A stretch of DNA of 43,979 nucleotides from Anoxybacteroides tepidamans (GTDB lineage Bacteria; Bacillota; Bacilli; Bacillales; Anoxybacillaceae), in assembly GCF_014201465.1 (NCBI RefSeq), contig NZ_JACHEP010000026.1:1-43979 (forward strand). Direction: 5' to 3'. A program made the translations under genes and the position numbers. Of this stretch, positions 1 to 8,881 are shown one piece after another; positions within the stretch are counted from its first letter, which is position 1; every line of letters begins with the position of its first letter. The notes beneath the pieces were generated by a model. That model ran no database searches and was not told where the DNA came from. It worked only from the letters and a program-made list of their open reading frames with translations.

Positions 1-421
1 AATGGGCAAGGGCTGCTTTCCTATGCCCTTTTTTTCTGCCCTTGCCCTTACTGACCCTTTCTTTCCTTTGGCGAGTGTTGGTCAAGGGCGAATCCCTTTC
101 CGCAATCTCCTTCATTTTCCTTCAAAAGGTAGCTCACAGGCATTTTTCATAGATTTTTTGACGCTACCCTCTTTGATTATCATATAACAATATACTTATA
201 TAAGCAAGTAAAAATAATTTGCCGATCGGTCCCCTCTTTCCTAAGTCCGATACACTTACTAGGCAAACCAATCATTCCTCAGCTTTATATAAGAAATGAC
301 GAGAGTAGTGTTGAGCGAAAAAAGAGAGCCGCTCATAGGATATAGTCGATGAATAAAACCTAATAGTTCCTTATATTTCGGTTTTTATAGGAAAAGGAAA
401 CATTTGTTTTTGCTAACATAA
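1..421. other. Intergenic stretch without a supported gene
   Basis: I see no convincing gene here. A 10-bp inverted repeat (4-13 with 38-47, GGGCAAGGGC) makes a hairpin with a 24-base loop; it is not followed by a good T-run on either strand, so it is not called a terminator. The rest is AT-rich. Confidence 0.4.
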
Positions 422-648
422 AATTGAGCCACTTCGCTCGTAAAAACGTGAGCCACTCCATTTCCAGCGAAAACACTGTCTTGATATGGAGTGAGAGGCA
501 TGATAGGCTTGTTGCCTATCGAAACACCTTGATGTGTCGCCTTTCGAGTGAAATCATGCCTCTAGAGGCTCCATGTCAAGACGCCCCAAATTTACCATTT
601 GTCAATTTTTAAGTGGCTCACAAGGATGTAATCGGAGTGGCTCAAAAT
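422..648. mobile_element. Small non-autonomous element with IS21-like ends
   Basis: Both ends carry two copies of TGAGCCACT (425-433 and about 449-457; inverted at 612-620 and 636-644). Doubled end repeats of this kind are typical of IS21-family elements. No transposase is present. The interior is a large imperfect palindrome: the segment around 478-506 pairs with the segment around 554-582, and a small GATAGGC/GCCTATC hairpin lies inside. I read it as an IS21-derived MITE. The family assignment rests on end-sequence style only. Confidence 0.55.
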
Positions 649-802
649 TCAATTAGCAAATACAACATTTCAAAAATGTATGTCTTGCTTAGGATTTTGT
701 ACCTCAAGCAAGTTGTCACTTCGTTTTTTTTCTAAGGATCATCGGAGCGTGACAGGCACTTAATGTAAACGAGAGCAATCATCTACGAGAAATCGGTAAA
801 AA

Positions 803-829
803 TAAAAAAGAGCCGAACACTCCGGCTCT
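803..829 (-). terminator. Rho-independent terminator of the ybjQ-like gene
   Basis: The stem AGAGCCG/CGGCTCT (809-829) is followed on the minus strand by a T-run (801-808). It lies 44 bases after the stop of the YbjQ-like gene. Confidence 0.75.
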
Positions 830-872
830 AATTCACGTTTCATTCGAATTCATCAAAAGCAACAAGCGGCTA

Positions 873-1187
873 TTATTTTATTTTTACCGCCGTTCCGGTT
901 GCGATGCACATCATCATGCCGTCTCTTAATGTTTCAAAATCAAGATCCACACCAATAACGGCGTTGGCTCCCATGTTTTTTGCTTTACTTACCATCTCTC
1001 GTATTGCCATTTCTCTCCCTTCTGCAAGTTTGCTTTCATACGTTCCGCTTCGTCCGCCAATAATATCGGTAATGCTGGCTAAAAAATCACGTACAACATT
1101 CGCACCCAATATCACTTCACCCGCAACGATTCCTAAATATTCTTCAATTTCTTTTCCTTCAACGTTATTTGTAGTTGTTACAATCAT
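873..1187 (-). CDS. YbjQ/UPF0145 family protein
   Basis: This 104-residue protein belongs to the YbjQ (UPF0145, 'heavy-metal-binding domain') family, small soluble proteins that form pentamers and whose biochemical role is not settled. The family pattern is clear: an N-terminal TTTNNVEG-type strand, a central segment rich in G and A ([13 protein letters not shown]), a helix with REMAIREM, and the C-terminal pair of strands [11 protein letters not shown] and [11 protein letters not shown]. The start is ATG at 1187 because a strong AGGAGGG lies 8 bases upstream; an in-frame ATG six codons earlier would overlap that ribosome site. It is a single gene with its own terminator. Confidence 0.9.
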   Translation of the reverse strand: MIVTTTNNVEGKEIEEYLGIVAGEVILGANVVRDFLASITDIIGGRSGTYESKLAEGREMAIREMVSKAKNMGANAVIGVDLDFETLRDGMMMCIATGTAVKIK

Positions 1188-1303
1188 CTTGTTCGCCCTC
1201 CTCATGTCTTAAAAAAGTAACTTTATTACGATATTCTACAAAACATAAGAAAATACCTCTCGTTACTACTAGTTTTTCGCTTGTATCACAATTAGGCCAA
1301 ATC

Positions 1304-2221
1304 TTACGGCAAGCGATTTCCTGCCGCACGATAAATCTCATACCATTCTGGCCGTGATAGCTGTACGTTGCTTGCTGCGCAAATCTCCTTTAAGCGAGCA
1401 ATGTTCGTCGTTCCAATGATGACTTGCATGTTCGCCGGGTGCCGTAAAATCCAAGCGACCGCAATCGCTGACTTACTTACCCCTTTTTCCTCGGCTAGCC
1501 GTCCGAGTACCTCATTTACCTCCGGAAATTTCTCGTTGTCGATGAAAACCCCTTCAAAAAAGCCGTATTGAAACGGCGACCACGCCTGTAGCGTAATATT
1601 TTTGAGACGACAATACTCTAAAATGCTGCCGTCACGGTCGATCGCGCCATCAAATAACGTGTTGGCTTGAATGCCGCTTGTGACCATATTCGCATGCATC
1701 ACGCTAAACTGCATTTGGTTAATAATAATCGGCTGTTGCACATAAGATTTCAATAGCTCAATTTGCATGCTGTTAAAATTACTGACACCAAAATGGCGAA
1801 CTTTTCCGCTTGCTTGTAGCCGTTCAAATGCCTCCGCTACTTCCTCAGGCTCCATTAATGTATCTGGCCGGTGAAGAAGCAAGATGTCTAAATAGTCGGT
1901 TTGGAGCCGCCGTAAAATCCCATCTACCGAAGTTAAAATATGCTCTTTCGAAAGATCGTAATAGCCATCACGAATCGAACATTTGCTTTGGATTTGGATG
2001 CGTTCACGCAAATCAGGGCGAGAGGCGAGCACTTCACCAAACAACTCTTCGCAACGCCCTTTGCCATAAATATCCGCGTGGTCAAACATCGTAATTCCTG
2101 CTTCGAGCGCTTCGTCTACATAACGCGACAGTTCTGAAACCGACATATTCGCAATTCTCATGCACCCTAGCACAATTTCCGAAGCCATGAGCCCAGATTT
2201 CCCAATATTGACTTGTTCCAT
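1304..2221 (-). CDS. Aldo/keto reductase (YdhF-like)
   Basis: A 305-residue NAD(P)H-dependent oxidoreductase of the aldo/keto reductase superfamily, a cytosolic TIM barrel that reduces carbonyl substrates. All four catalytic residues are visible: Asp47 and Tyr52 (FDHADIYG), Lys80 (QSKCS) and His117 (LLLHRPD). The later GVSNFN and cofactor-binding region (GTTN...RLKEI) are present, and the length is normal. AAGGAGG precedes the ATG at good spacing. The overall pattern resembles E. coli YdhF. The natural substrate cannot be told from sequence. Confidence 0.92.
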   Translation of the reverse strand: MEQVNIGKSGLMASEIVLGCMRIANMSVSELSRYVDEALEAGITMFDHADIYGKGRCEELFGEVLASRPDLRERIQIQSKCSIRDGYYDLSKEHILTSVDGILRRLQTDYLDILLLHRPDTLMEPEEVAEAFERLQASGKVRHFGVSNFNSMQIELLKSYVQQPIIINQMQFSVMHANMVTSGIQANTLFDGAIDRDGSILEYCRLKNITLQAWSPFQYGFFEGVFIDNEKFPEVNEVLGRLAEEKGVSKSAIAVAWILRHPANMQVIIGTTNIARLKEICAASNVQLSRPEWYEIYRAAGNRLP

Positions 2222-2268
2222 TCCTCCATCCTCCTTGTGAAACTAATCATTCTCCATGAAAGATTAAA

Positions 2269-2305
2269 CATACACAAGATCTTTTCGATAAAACCCTTGT
2301 GTATG
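2269..2305 (-). terminator. Possible terminator of the Uma2-family gene
   Basis: The 10-bp stem CATACACAAG/CTTGTGTATG encloses a 17-base loop just after the stop at 2312. The T-run is short, so this is tentative. Confidence 0.4.
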
Positions 2306-2311
2306 TCACAA

Positions 2312-2875
2312 CTAACTAAAAATCTTTGTTACATCAAGCGAAAATGCGGGAAAAACAGATGAACATATGTTTCCTTTTTCCTTGATCACATCAATCTGGT
2401 CGTATTGACCTCGTTCGTTTAGCGCATAAACTTGTATGCTATTTAGCATCGGATTGACAATCCAATATTCTTTTACTCCATAGCGCATATAAATATTTAG
2501 CTTAAAAACTAAATCATGCGCTTGATTGGATGGACTTAAAATTTCTATGATCCATGTAGGCACACCAACATATTTCTGATCTTGCAACCCTTCTTTATCA
2601 CAAATGACGCATAAATCAGGAATGACAATATGTTTTTCGTCAATCTCATCGCTGTACAACTCAACATCAAATGGGGCATGAAACACTTCACAATCTGTTC
2701 CTTCAAAAAAGTGAAAAAGTTTAACGTATATGCGTCCAGATATTCGCTGATGCTTTGTAGACGGTGAAGGAGTCATACATACAACCCCATTCATATATTC
2801 CAACCGTTTATCTGTTGCCTCTTTTAATTTATAATACTCCTCCAACGAGATCAAACGTTGCTTAGCGACGTTCAC
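2312..2875 (-). CDS. Uma2-family (DUF820) PD-(D/E)XK endonuclease-like protein
   Basis: About 187 residues. The Uma2/DUF820 family adopts a restriction-endonuclease-like fold and is expanded in cyanobacteria and some Firmicutes; the biological role is unknown. Visible features are the N-terminal LISLEEYYKLKE helix, RLEYMNGVV, the HQRISGRIYVKL helix, the core VIPDLCVICD (acidic catalytic residue), VPTWIIEILSPSN (second acidic position) and KEYWIVNP. AAAGGAG lies 7 bases before a GTG at 2875; a TTG one codon earlier is less well spaced. It is a single gene, with MITE copy 1 just upstream. Confidence 0.85.
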   Translation of the reverse strand: MNVAKQRLISLEEYYKLKEATDKRLEYMNGVVCMTPSPSTKHQRISGRIYVKLFHFFEGTDCEVFHAPFDVELYSDEIDEKHIVIPDLCVICDKEGLQDQKYVGVPTWIIEILSPSNQAHDLVFKLNIYMRYGVKEYWIVNPMLNSIQVYALNERGQYDQIDVIKEKGNICSSVFPAFSLDVTKIFS

Positions 2876-2924
2876 CAAATCACTCCTTTTTTACTCCATT
2901 ATACTTTCCCTTTGGAATTGCTTC

Positions 2925-3166
2925 TATATAAATACAGCTGGGAAGTTTAACTTATGGCGGACGAAAAAGTAGACTCCCTATTTTTTCGACTGTCGGAGGT
3001 AAGTCTGTGACTGGCCTTCGTCACGCCTTCGCGTGACAGAGGACCGAACAACCAACCGCTTCACCGACAAATGCATTTGTCTGGAAGCGGTGTTGTTCGG
3101 TCATACGACAGTCGAAACATACCGATTACTCCATAAAAGGCGAAAACGTCAAATTGCATTTATATA
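2925..3166 (+). mobile_element. MITE copy 1 (TA-targeting, about 242 bp)
   Basis: The ends are imperfect inverted repeats beginning TATATAAAT(A/G)CA. The interior folds back on itself: GACTGTCG pairs with CGACAGTC, and a near-perfect hairpin (about 3043-3101) has GACCGAACAAC and GTTGTTCGGTC as its arms. Copies 2 (9657-9904) and 3 (41425-41675, inverted) are closely similar. This copy lacks about 10 bases next to its right end. No coding capacity. Confidence 0.8.
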
Positions 3167-3233
3167 TAGCGAACTGTGTCCCGATTCACTCAACGGCACG
3201 CAAAATGAAAATAAATAACTAACGATCTCCTCT

Positions 3234-3863
3234 TCATTTACGCGAAAATACATACGACTGTATCATCATATAAATCGTGCCGACAAATACGATCATTATA
3301 AGGAGAACAAAGCGCCATACACTTTCTACAAATATTGTTAGCATAATCAGTACGCCCATGATGACAAATACTTTGCCGCCAAGGCGGTGCGTTTTTTGCC
3401 AAACCGTTTCGTTTTCTAACGTCCACGGGGTGCGAATGCCGATGAAATAGTTCGGTTTAATTTTTGGTAGATAGTTTCCAAGGACAATAAATAATACTCC
3501 TATTCCAATCGGAATAAATAGGTCAATTTGAACAGGAATCCCGACATTGTATGCAAGCGTACCGAGATGAAGCGTGAAAAAGAAAGTGACGAGCACGTTT
3601 AAAAAAAGACGATATACCCCTTGAAACTTCTCGTAATTTTCTTTTCTCGGATCTAATTTCGGGAGGGCGGCCAACAACACAACGATGCCTGTTAAAAAAA
3701 GTGGAAATAAAAGTGCTCCCCACCATTTGTTCGCAAAGCCGTCTGCTTCTCCGGCGGCGTTCCAATGAATCGCTACCTCGTTTGGCAAATACGGAATCGC
3801 CACGAAGCTCACAACATAACTACATACAATCAAACTGATGACGAACACGTTTTTCTTCATCAT
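3234..3863 (-). CDS. sdpI: SdpI-family membrane protein
   Basis: A 209-residue polytopic inner-membrane protein with an N-terminal DUF1648 segment (IPYLPNEVAIHWNAAGEADG) and a C-terminal SdpI domain (YFIGIRTPWTLENETVWQKT), about six hydrophobic segments. In Bacillus subtilis SdpI gives immunity to the SdpC killing factor and relays its presence to the repressor SdpR. The first codon overlaps the last bases of sdpR by four bases (ATGA), so the two are translationally coupled. No sdpABC toxin genes are visible nearby, so here the pair could protect against foreign SdpC-like peptides or serve another membrane-stress role. Confidence 0.88.
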   Translation of the reverse strand: MMKKNVFVISLIVCSYVVSFVAIPYLPNEVAIHWNAAGEADGFANKWWGALLFPLFLTGIVVLLAALPKLDPRKENYEKFQGVYRLFLNVLVTFFFTLHLGTLAYNVGIPVQIDLFIPIGIGVLFIVLGNYLPKIKPNYFIGIRTPWTLENETVWQKTHRLGGKVFVIMGVLIMLTIFVESVWRFVLLIMIVFVGTIYMMIQSYVFSRK

Positions 3864-4135
3864 TGTTCACCTTCTTTTTGTAATATATCGTAAAACCAGC
3901 TCATTAAGTCTTGGAAAACGGTCGTATTTAATGAATAGTAAATATGCTGGCCGACGCGCCGGTCTTCAATTAAGTCCGCTTGCTTTAATATTTTTAAATG
4001 ATGAGAGACGCTCGGCTTTTGCATCGCAAAATGATCAGCAATTTCCCCTGCTGTTAAGTCCCCTTTTTTTAATAGCGAAAGGATTTTTCTTCTGTTCGGA
4101 TCGGCAATCGCTTTAAACGCCTCATTAAACGACAT
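3860..4135 (-). CDS. sdpR: ArsR/SmtB-type repressor, SdpR-like
   Basis: A 91-residue winged-helix repressor. It matches B. subtilis SdpR closely in pattern: FKAIADPNRRKILSLL, then the recognition helix region KPSVSHHLKILKQADLI, then HIYYSLNTTVFQD near the C terminus. There are no metal-binding cysteines, as expected for SdpR rather than metal sensors. I take the ATG at 4135, which has GGTGA seven bases upstream; a GTG one codon earlier is possible. It is the first gene of sdpR-sdpI and probably represses its own promoter through the repeats at 4155-4226. Confidence 0.9.
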   Translation of the reverse strand: MSFNEAFKAIADPNRRKILSLLKKGDLTAGEIADHFAMQKPSVSHHLKILKQADLIEDRRVGQHIYYSLNTTVFQDLMSWFYDILQKEGEQ

Positions 4136-4154
4136 CACACGCTCACCAACTTTC

Positions 4155-4226
4155 CTTTAGATATTTAGACAAATTTCTAAATATCGATCAAAAAAATTAG
4201 ATATTTAGATAAATTTCTAATTACAT
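4155..4226 (-). promoter_or_regulatory. Paired operator-like repeats upstream of sdpR
   Basis: Two near-identical copies of TTAGATATTTAGA(C/T)AAATTTCTAA lie in tandem about 20-90 bases upstream of sdpR. Each has dyad symmetry (TTAGAAATTT ... AAATATCTAA), typical of ArsR-family operators. Autoregulation by SdpR is inferred. Confidence 0.65.
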
Positions 4227-4456
4227 GATATTCCATAACGTGTTTGTATGTCAATCATTTTTCCACGACATAAGAAAAGAGCAGCAAACAAGGTGCCCTT
4301 TATAGCAGACTAAGCAATGCTTTACATAAGACAAAACGCATGGTAATGAAGGTAAAAGTCCCCCCTCCACTATGCGACTTTAGACAATACAAAGATACAT
4401 TATCCGCACTTAAAATTCCGACAAATGCGATATGCTCGTCCTTACGCCCATCTTTC

Positions 4457-4492
4457 CAAAAAAAGAGAGCCATCATTGTGATGTGGCTCTCT
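4457..4492 (-). terminator. Rho-independent terminator of ahpCF
   Basis: The stem AGAGAGCCA/TGGCTCTCT (4464-4492) is followed on the minus strand by eight T residues. It ends the ahpC-ahpF unit, 14 bases after the ahpF stop. The 4250-4455 region beyond it holds no gene I can support. Confidence 0.85.
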
Positions 4493-4505
4493 GAACAATA
4501 AATAT

Positions 4506-6035
4506 TTAATTTCGAATGAGATAGTCAAACGCCCCTAATGCTGCTGTAGCACCTGACCCCATTGAAATAATGATCTGCTTATAGGCACTATCCGTGCAGT
4601 CCCCTGCCGCAAAGACGCCTGGAACATTTGTCGCACCATGTTTATCGACAATAATTTCGCCGAAACGATTGCGTTCCACTGTTCCGTCTAACCAATCGGT
4701 ATTTGGCACAAGACCGATTTGAACAAATACCCCTTGCAATTCAATATGATGCTCTTCTCCTGTTGCTCGGTCGATATACGTGATGCCATTGACTTTATCT
4801 GTACCCGTAATTTCTTTCGTTTGCGCATTTTTGATGACCGTCACGTTCGGCAAGCTATACAAGCGGTCTTGTAACACAGCGTCCGCTTTTAATTCTGGCG
4901 CAAATTCAAGAACGGTGACATGTTTGGCAATTCCTGCAAGGTCAATCGCTGCTTCGATACCAGAGTTACCGCCGCCAATGACCGCGACATGTTTTCCTTC
5001 AAACAACGGACCGTCACAATGCGGGCAGTAGGCGACGCCTTTGTTTTTGAACTCCGCTTCGCCCGGTACACCAAGGTTGCGCCAGCGCGCACCTGTGGCG
5101 AGTATGACCGCTTTGCTTTTTAAAACAGCGCCATTTTCAAGCTCCACTTCAATCAAGTCTTTCTTTTCTAACCGTTTCGCACGCTGCAAGTTCATAATGT
5201 CGACGTTGTAATGTTTCACATGTTCTTCAAGGCTTGCGGCAAGCTTTGGACCTTCTGTATATTTGACGCTAATGAAGTTTTCAATGCCTAACGTATCTAA
5301 AATTTGCCCGCCAAAGCGTTCGGCAACAATGCCTGTACGAATGCCTTTACGGGCCGCATAAATGGCGGCCGTTGCCCCCGCAGGTCCGCCGCCGACAACA
5401 AGCACATCAAACGGTTCTTTTTCAGCAAACGCAGAGGCATCTGGCGCACTTCCCAATTTTGCGAGAATTTCCTCAAGCGACATGCGACCGCTAGCGAACG
5501 GTTCGCCGTTTAGGAATACGGTCGGAACTGCCATAATGCCTTTGCTTTCTGCTTCGTCCTTAAAGGCAGCACCATCAATCATCGTATGCGAAATGCCAGG
5601 GTTTAGGATGCTCATCAAGTTCAACGCTTGAACAACATCAGGACAATTATGGCATGTCAAACTAACGTAAGATTCGAAACGATATGTGCCTTTAATGTTT
5701 TTAATTTGGTCAATGACCGCTTGATCGACTTTTGGCGGTCTTCCGCTTACTTGAAGCAACGCGAGCACTAATGAAGTAAATTCGTGCCCTAAAGGGACAC
5801 CGGCGAATGTTACACCAGTATCTTCGCCGATACGATTAACACTAAAGCTTGGCGTTCTCTGCAGCTGCGTTTTCTCTACTTTAATTTTCGGTGACATTGT
5901 CGCTAATTCATCGACTAAAGCGAGCATGTCGCGGGAAACACGATCGTCTCCCGCGCTCACTTTTAGAACAATGTCATTTTCTATCAATTGTAGATATTGG
6001 GCTAATTGCGCTTTTATTTCTGCATCCAATATCAT
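4506..6035 (-). CDS. ahpF: Alkyl hydroperoxide reductase subunit F (NADH:peroxiredoxin reductase)
   Basis: A 509-residue flavoprotein that passes electrons from NADH through FAD and two disulfides to AhpC. Domain order is normal: an N-terminal double thioredoxin-fold domain with CHNC at 128-131, the FAD site [10 protein letters not shown] at 215-224, the redox-active CPHC at 337-340, the NAD site [10 protein letters not shown] and the closing FAD motif VFAAGDCTD. Length is typical. AAGGGG precedes the ATG. It lies 12 bases after ahpC in the same transcript, under the PerR-type promoter of ahpC. Confidence 0.96.
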   Translation of the reverse strand: MILDAEIKAQLAQYLQLIENDIVLKVSAGDDRVSRDMLALVDELATMSPKIKVEKTQLQRTPSFSVNRIGEDTGVTFAGVPLGHEFTSLVLALLQVSGRPPKVDQAVIDQIKNIKGTYRFESYVSLTCHNCPDVVQALNLMSILNPGISHTMIDGAAFKDEAESKGIMAVPTVFLNGEPFASGRMSLEEILAKLGSAPDASAFAEKEPFDVLVVGGGPAGATAAIYAARKGIRTGIVAERFGGQILDTLGIENFISVKYTEGPKLAASLEEHVKHYNVDIMNLQRAKRLEKKDLIEVELENGAVLKSKAVILATGARWRNLGVPGEAEFKNKGVAYCPHCDGPLFEGKHVAVIGGGNSGIEAAIDLAGIAKHVTVLEFAPELKADAVLQDRLYSLPNVTVIKNAQTKEITGTDKVNGITYIDRATGEEHHIELQGVFVQIGLVPNTDWLDGTVERNRFGEIIVDKHGATNVPGVFAAGDCTDSAYKQIIISMGSGATAALGAFDYLIRN

Positions 6036-6047
6036 GGCGATATCCCC

Positions 6048-6611
6048 TTAAATTTTCCCTACAAGATCAAGGCTTGGTTTAAGCGTTTCAGCCCCTTCTT
6101 GCCATTTCGCTGGGCAAACTTCCCCTGGATGGTTGCGAACGTATTGTGCCGCTTTAATTTTGTTAATAAGCGTGCTTGCGTCACGGCCAATACCGTCAGC
6201 ATTAATTTCAACAGCTTGGATGACGCCGTCTGGATCGATGATGAACGTACCGCGTTGCGCAAGGCCTGTTTCTTCATCAAGCACATCAAACATGCGAGAT
6301 AGCTTTTGCGAAGGGTCGCCGATCATCACGTACTCGATTTTGCTGATGGCTGGAGACGTATCGTGCCATGCTTTATGTGTGAAGTGTGTGTCTGTTGAAA
6401 CAGAATATACTTCAACACCAAGCTCTTTTAATGTCGCATATTGATTTTGTAGGTCTTCTAATTCTGTTGGGCATACGAATGTAAAGTCCGCTGGATAGAA
6501 GCAAACAACACTCCATTTTCCTTGGAAGTTTTGTTCCGTAACATCAATAAACTCCCCATTATGATACGCTTTTGCTTGGAATGGTTGTACTTGTTTTCCG
6601 ATTAAAGACAT
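6048..6611 (-). CDS. ahpC: Alkyl hydroperoxide reductase subunit C (2-Cys peroxiredoxin)
   Basis: A 187-residue typical 2-Cys peroxiredoxin that reduces hydrogen peroxide, organic peroxides and peroxynitrite. The peroxidatic Cys47 is in [12 protein letters not shown] and the resolving Cys166 is in GEVCPAKWQ near the C terminus; the catalytic Thr/Pro of PxxxTxxC are in place. AGGAGGT stands before the ATG. First gene of ahpC-ahpF. The partner reductase AhpF is directly downstream. Confidence 0.97.
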   Translation of the reverse strand: MSLIGKQVQPFQAKAYHNGEFIDVTEQNFQGKWSVVCFYPADFTFVCPTELEDLQNQYATLKELGVEVYSVSTDTHFTHKAWHDTSPAISKIEYVMIGDPSQKLSRMFDVLDEETGLAQRGTFIIDPDGVIQAVEINADGIGRDASTLINKIKAAQYVRNHPGEVCPAKWQEGAETLKPSLDLVGKI

Positions 6612-6647
6612 TGCTCATCTACCTCCTGAAAATAGTGGTTTGTTAAA

Positions 6648-6662
6648 TTATAATAATTTTAA
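6648..6662 (-). promoter_or_regulatory. PerR box of ahpCF
   Basis: TTATAATAATTTTAA differs at one position from the PerR consensus TTATAATnATTATAA. It lies just downstream of the -10 element, so bound PerR would block the start region. It implies peroxide-induced expression. Confidence 0.75.
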
Positions 6663-6672
6663 TTCGATATTT

Positions 6673-6701
6673 ATTATCATATAGTAGTATCTATTTGTCA
6701 A
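6673..6701 (-). promoter_or_regulatory. SigA promoter of ahpCF
   Basis: On the minus strand TTGACA (6696-6701) and GATAAT (6673-6678) are separated by exactly 17 bases. Confidence 0.8.
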
Positions 6702-6756
6702 TACATATGATTTAATTTCTTTCGATCTTAGTTATGGAATGTGCAAAACTATTGTT

Positions 6757-8181
6757 TCACTGCATCCACGTATACACCGCTTCCGCTTCTTTTTCGTCAA
6801 CGTCCGTGACTTTGGAAAACATTTTGGGCATAACAGCGACGGCAAGCGTACTAAGCTGCTTCCGTTTCTGAAGCCACGTTGCGGATGTTGCGACAGATTG
6901 GATGCGGTATTTTAGCATATAAATCGTTTGGATACGGAACATACCGCTTCGCAAAGCCAGTTGATTCGCCGAAATCGCCCATCCCGCCATTTGATAGCTT
7001 TTATAGCCAAGATAACTAACGATCGGCAATAAAAGCAGCAGTCCCATTCCCCATGGCCGTAAAACATAAGCGACCATACCTATCGGAATCGCAAACACGT
7101 ACACAGGACGAAGCATATAGCGAACACGTGCCCGTTGAGGTAGCGCCTGAAATTCATGATGAATATGGTACTCTGGAAGGCAAGCAGCAATAACGGAAGC
7201 AGCTCGTTCCTTTTTCATAAACGGACAAAAGACGACACTCCCACTCTCTCCGCCGTCTAACGAACCTCCGGCATGAATGATATGCACAGAGACATAACCA
7301 AGCAAGCGTTGAACCACGTTTTCTTTTATTATAATCCCCTGTACTCGCTTCCTTGATACGGTGAGAAGTTGTTTTTCAAATAATCCCCGTGAAATAACAA
7401 TCATGTCTTCTTGTTTTCGAACCGTAAAAAACGCGTAGCGCAGCAGATGACGCCCGACAGAAATAGCATAGGCCACTACGAACAAAACAAAAATTGCCAC
7501 TACGCCAGACAATGTATTGCGGACAAACCCAAGCGCTTGCACCTTGCGATATAAAGCATCGTACGAAATAAAATCGTCCAACTGAGAAATAAAGGCGGCG
7601 ATTGCTGCTAGTACGCCAAACACTCCGCCACTTGTGACCGATAATAAAAACACGTCGCGAAAACGAAGAGAGAAAACAATATCGTTTGGCTGTTCCGAAC
7701 GATTAATTAATTCGATCGTTTCATCATGAACGACACCTTCTTTCACTTTTCGAATTTGTCGCGCGATTTGCTCTGCCTCTTTTTTTGTCACTGCCGTTAA
7801 AATCGCTTCTGCTTTCCCTAATTCATTGCCCGCCGTTTCGATGCGTACTTGAACCACTCCGACCAACCGCTGGAAAAAACCTGCCGAAATCGAAATCCCT
7901 TGAATGCGCTCAAAAGGAATGGAACGTTTTTTTCGAAGGAATACACCTTGTTCAATACATAACTCTCGTTCGTTTAGCTGGTACGTGAAACGAAGCCAAG
8001 TGAAAAATCCAATCAATGTCGTATACAAAAGAACAACGGTCGGAACCGCAATATTCCAGCCAAGCGAAACAGTACGGGCTTTCATCACTACTAGCACGAG
8101 CAGCGGAAACAACGTATCGATCAATTGTTTAGCAATATGGGAAATGATCGAAATCGGATGAAGCCTCTTTTTTTCAAACAT
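6757..8181 (-). CDS. ydbT: YdbT-family membrane protein with bacterial PH (bPH2) domains
   Basis: About 474 residues. Paired hydrophobic segments near the N terminus, middle and about residue 380 alternate with bPH2/DUF304 domains (for example RKKRSIPFERIQGISIS, SRKRVQGIIIKENVVQRLLG and LKYRIQSVATS). In B. subtilis the SigW-controlled ydbS-ydbT pair contributes to resistance to antimicrobials made by other bacilli. I choose the ATG at 8181 because AAGGTGG lies nine bases upstream; an upstream TTG has no ribosome site. It overlaps the end of ydbS by 8 bases, so they form one operon. Confidence 0.88.
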   Translation of the reverse strand: MFEKKRLHPISIISHIAKQLIDTLFPLLVLVVMKARTVSLGWNIAVPTVVLLYTTLIGFFTWLRFTYQLNERELCIEQGVFLRKKRSIPFERIQGISISAGFFQRLVGVVQVRIETAGNELGKAEAILTAVTKKEAEQIARQIRKVKEGVVHDETIELINRSEQPNDIVFSLRFRDVFLLSVTSGGVFGVLAAIAAFISQLDDFISYDALYRKVQALGFVRNTLSGVVAIFVLFVVAYAISVGRHLLRYAFFTVRKQEDMIVISRGLFEKQLLTVSRKRVQGIIIKENVVQRLLGYVSVHIIHAGGSLDGGESGSVVFCPFMKKERAASVIAACLPEYHIHHEFQALPQRARVRYMLRPVYVFAIPIGMVAYVLRPWGMGLLLLLPIVSYLGYKSYQMAGWAISANQLALRSGMFRIQTIYMLKYRIQSVATSATWLQKRKQLSTLAVAVMPKMFSKVTDVDEKEAEAVYTWMQ

Positions 8182-8650
8182 CTCGATCGTCCACCTTGAC
8201 AAATGCTGAAATCACATGGCGCAACTTCTCGGCTTCTTGTTCATCAAGCGCCGGAATTTCATGTACCGTTGCAGCTGTAAAAATAGTGATGGAAGCGAGT
8301 TTATACTTTTTTAACAACGGTCCTTGTTTTAAATCGACGTGTTGGACACGGCTCATTGGAATGAGCGTACGTTTGATGATCCATACCCCGTGCTCAATTT
8401 CAATTTCTTGTTCGCGTACATCGTAACGCCACCGTTGCCAACGCCAGCGCGGCCACAACAGAACAAACAAAAACAAATCGGCGAGAAACAAAACAGCGAG
8501 CAAAAAAACAACCCATTTTGGCCCATCGAATTTCATAAGCAAAAAACAAACGATGATATACACAAGTAGAAATATAGTGAACCGAATCAACGCGTATATT
8601 CGCCAAACCGATACCGCCCGCTCGGAGATCCTCTTCGAAAGCTGTGCCAT
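8174..8650 (-). CDS. ydbS: YdbS-family membrane protein with one bPH2 domain
   Basis: 158 residues: a short cytoplasmic N terminus, two transmembrane segments (about 23-43 and 48-68), then one bPH2/DUF304 domain (QEIEIEHGVWIIKRTLIP, MSRVQHVDLKQGPL, and the LASITIFTAA strand). It is the small partner of YdbT and precedes it as in B. subtilis. AAAGGATG stands before the ATG. I looked for a SigW promoter (TGAAAC-N16-CGTA) upstream and found none. Confidence 0.88.
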   Translation of the reverse strand: MAQLSKRISERAVSVWRIYALIRFTIFLLVYIIVCFLLMKFDGPKWVVFLLAVLFLADLFLFVLLWPRWRWQRWRYDVREQEIEIEHGVWIIKRTLIPMSRVQHVDLKQGPLLKKYKLASITIFTAATVHEIPALDEQEAEKLRHVISAFVKVDDRDV

Positions 8651-8744
8651 ACTTTTTACATCCTTTCACCAACTGCAATAATTTTCATCGACAAAAGTTC
8701 GTCTCACTCCTATATTTCTTTATTTTACCATAAATGACGGCTAA

Positions 8745-8816
8745 AACGTTCATGAACAAGCTTTGCTCGCCACCCAAGCATGAAAATATTCACACACGGA
8801 TCGTTATTTTCACAGA
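8745..8816 (+). repeat. Dispersed repeat, copy A
   Basis: This segment, with CATGAACAAG, the CCACCCAAGCATGAAAATA block and TTATTTTCACAGAAAA, recurs with about 80% identity at 28530-28605. In the second copy the ends pair (ATCCATGAGC with GCTCATGGAT). Function unknown. Confidence 0.6.
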
Positions 8817-8878
8817 AAACAGAGAGCCACGCTACGACTCTCTGTTTCTACAAATCTCGACAATCCTTGTGGGGCGAC
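8817..8878. repeat. REP-like hairpin repeat (copy 1), also a likely bidirectional terminator
   Basis: AAACAGAGAG/CTCTCTGTTT is followed by CTACAAATCTCGACAATCC and a GGGGCGACA end. The same unit recurs at 21060, 28401, 29836, 32581 and 37562. Here it sits directly after the ypiB/reoY stop and may end that transcript. Confidence 0.7.
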
Positions 8879-8881
8879 AAC

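Noticed and set aside
2-187. Plus-strand 61-codon frame at the window start
   Set aside because: No ribosome site, low-complexity composition (Phe/Pro rich), and it runs through an inverted repeat.
424-612. Plus-strand 62-codon frame
   Set aside because: It lies wholly inside the palindromic IS21-like element and both arms are inverted copies of each other.
904-1212. Plus-strand 102-codon frame opposite the YbjQ-like gene
   Set aside because: It is the shadow of a well-supported minus-strand gene, with no ribosome site.
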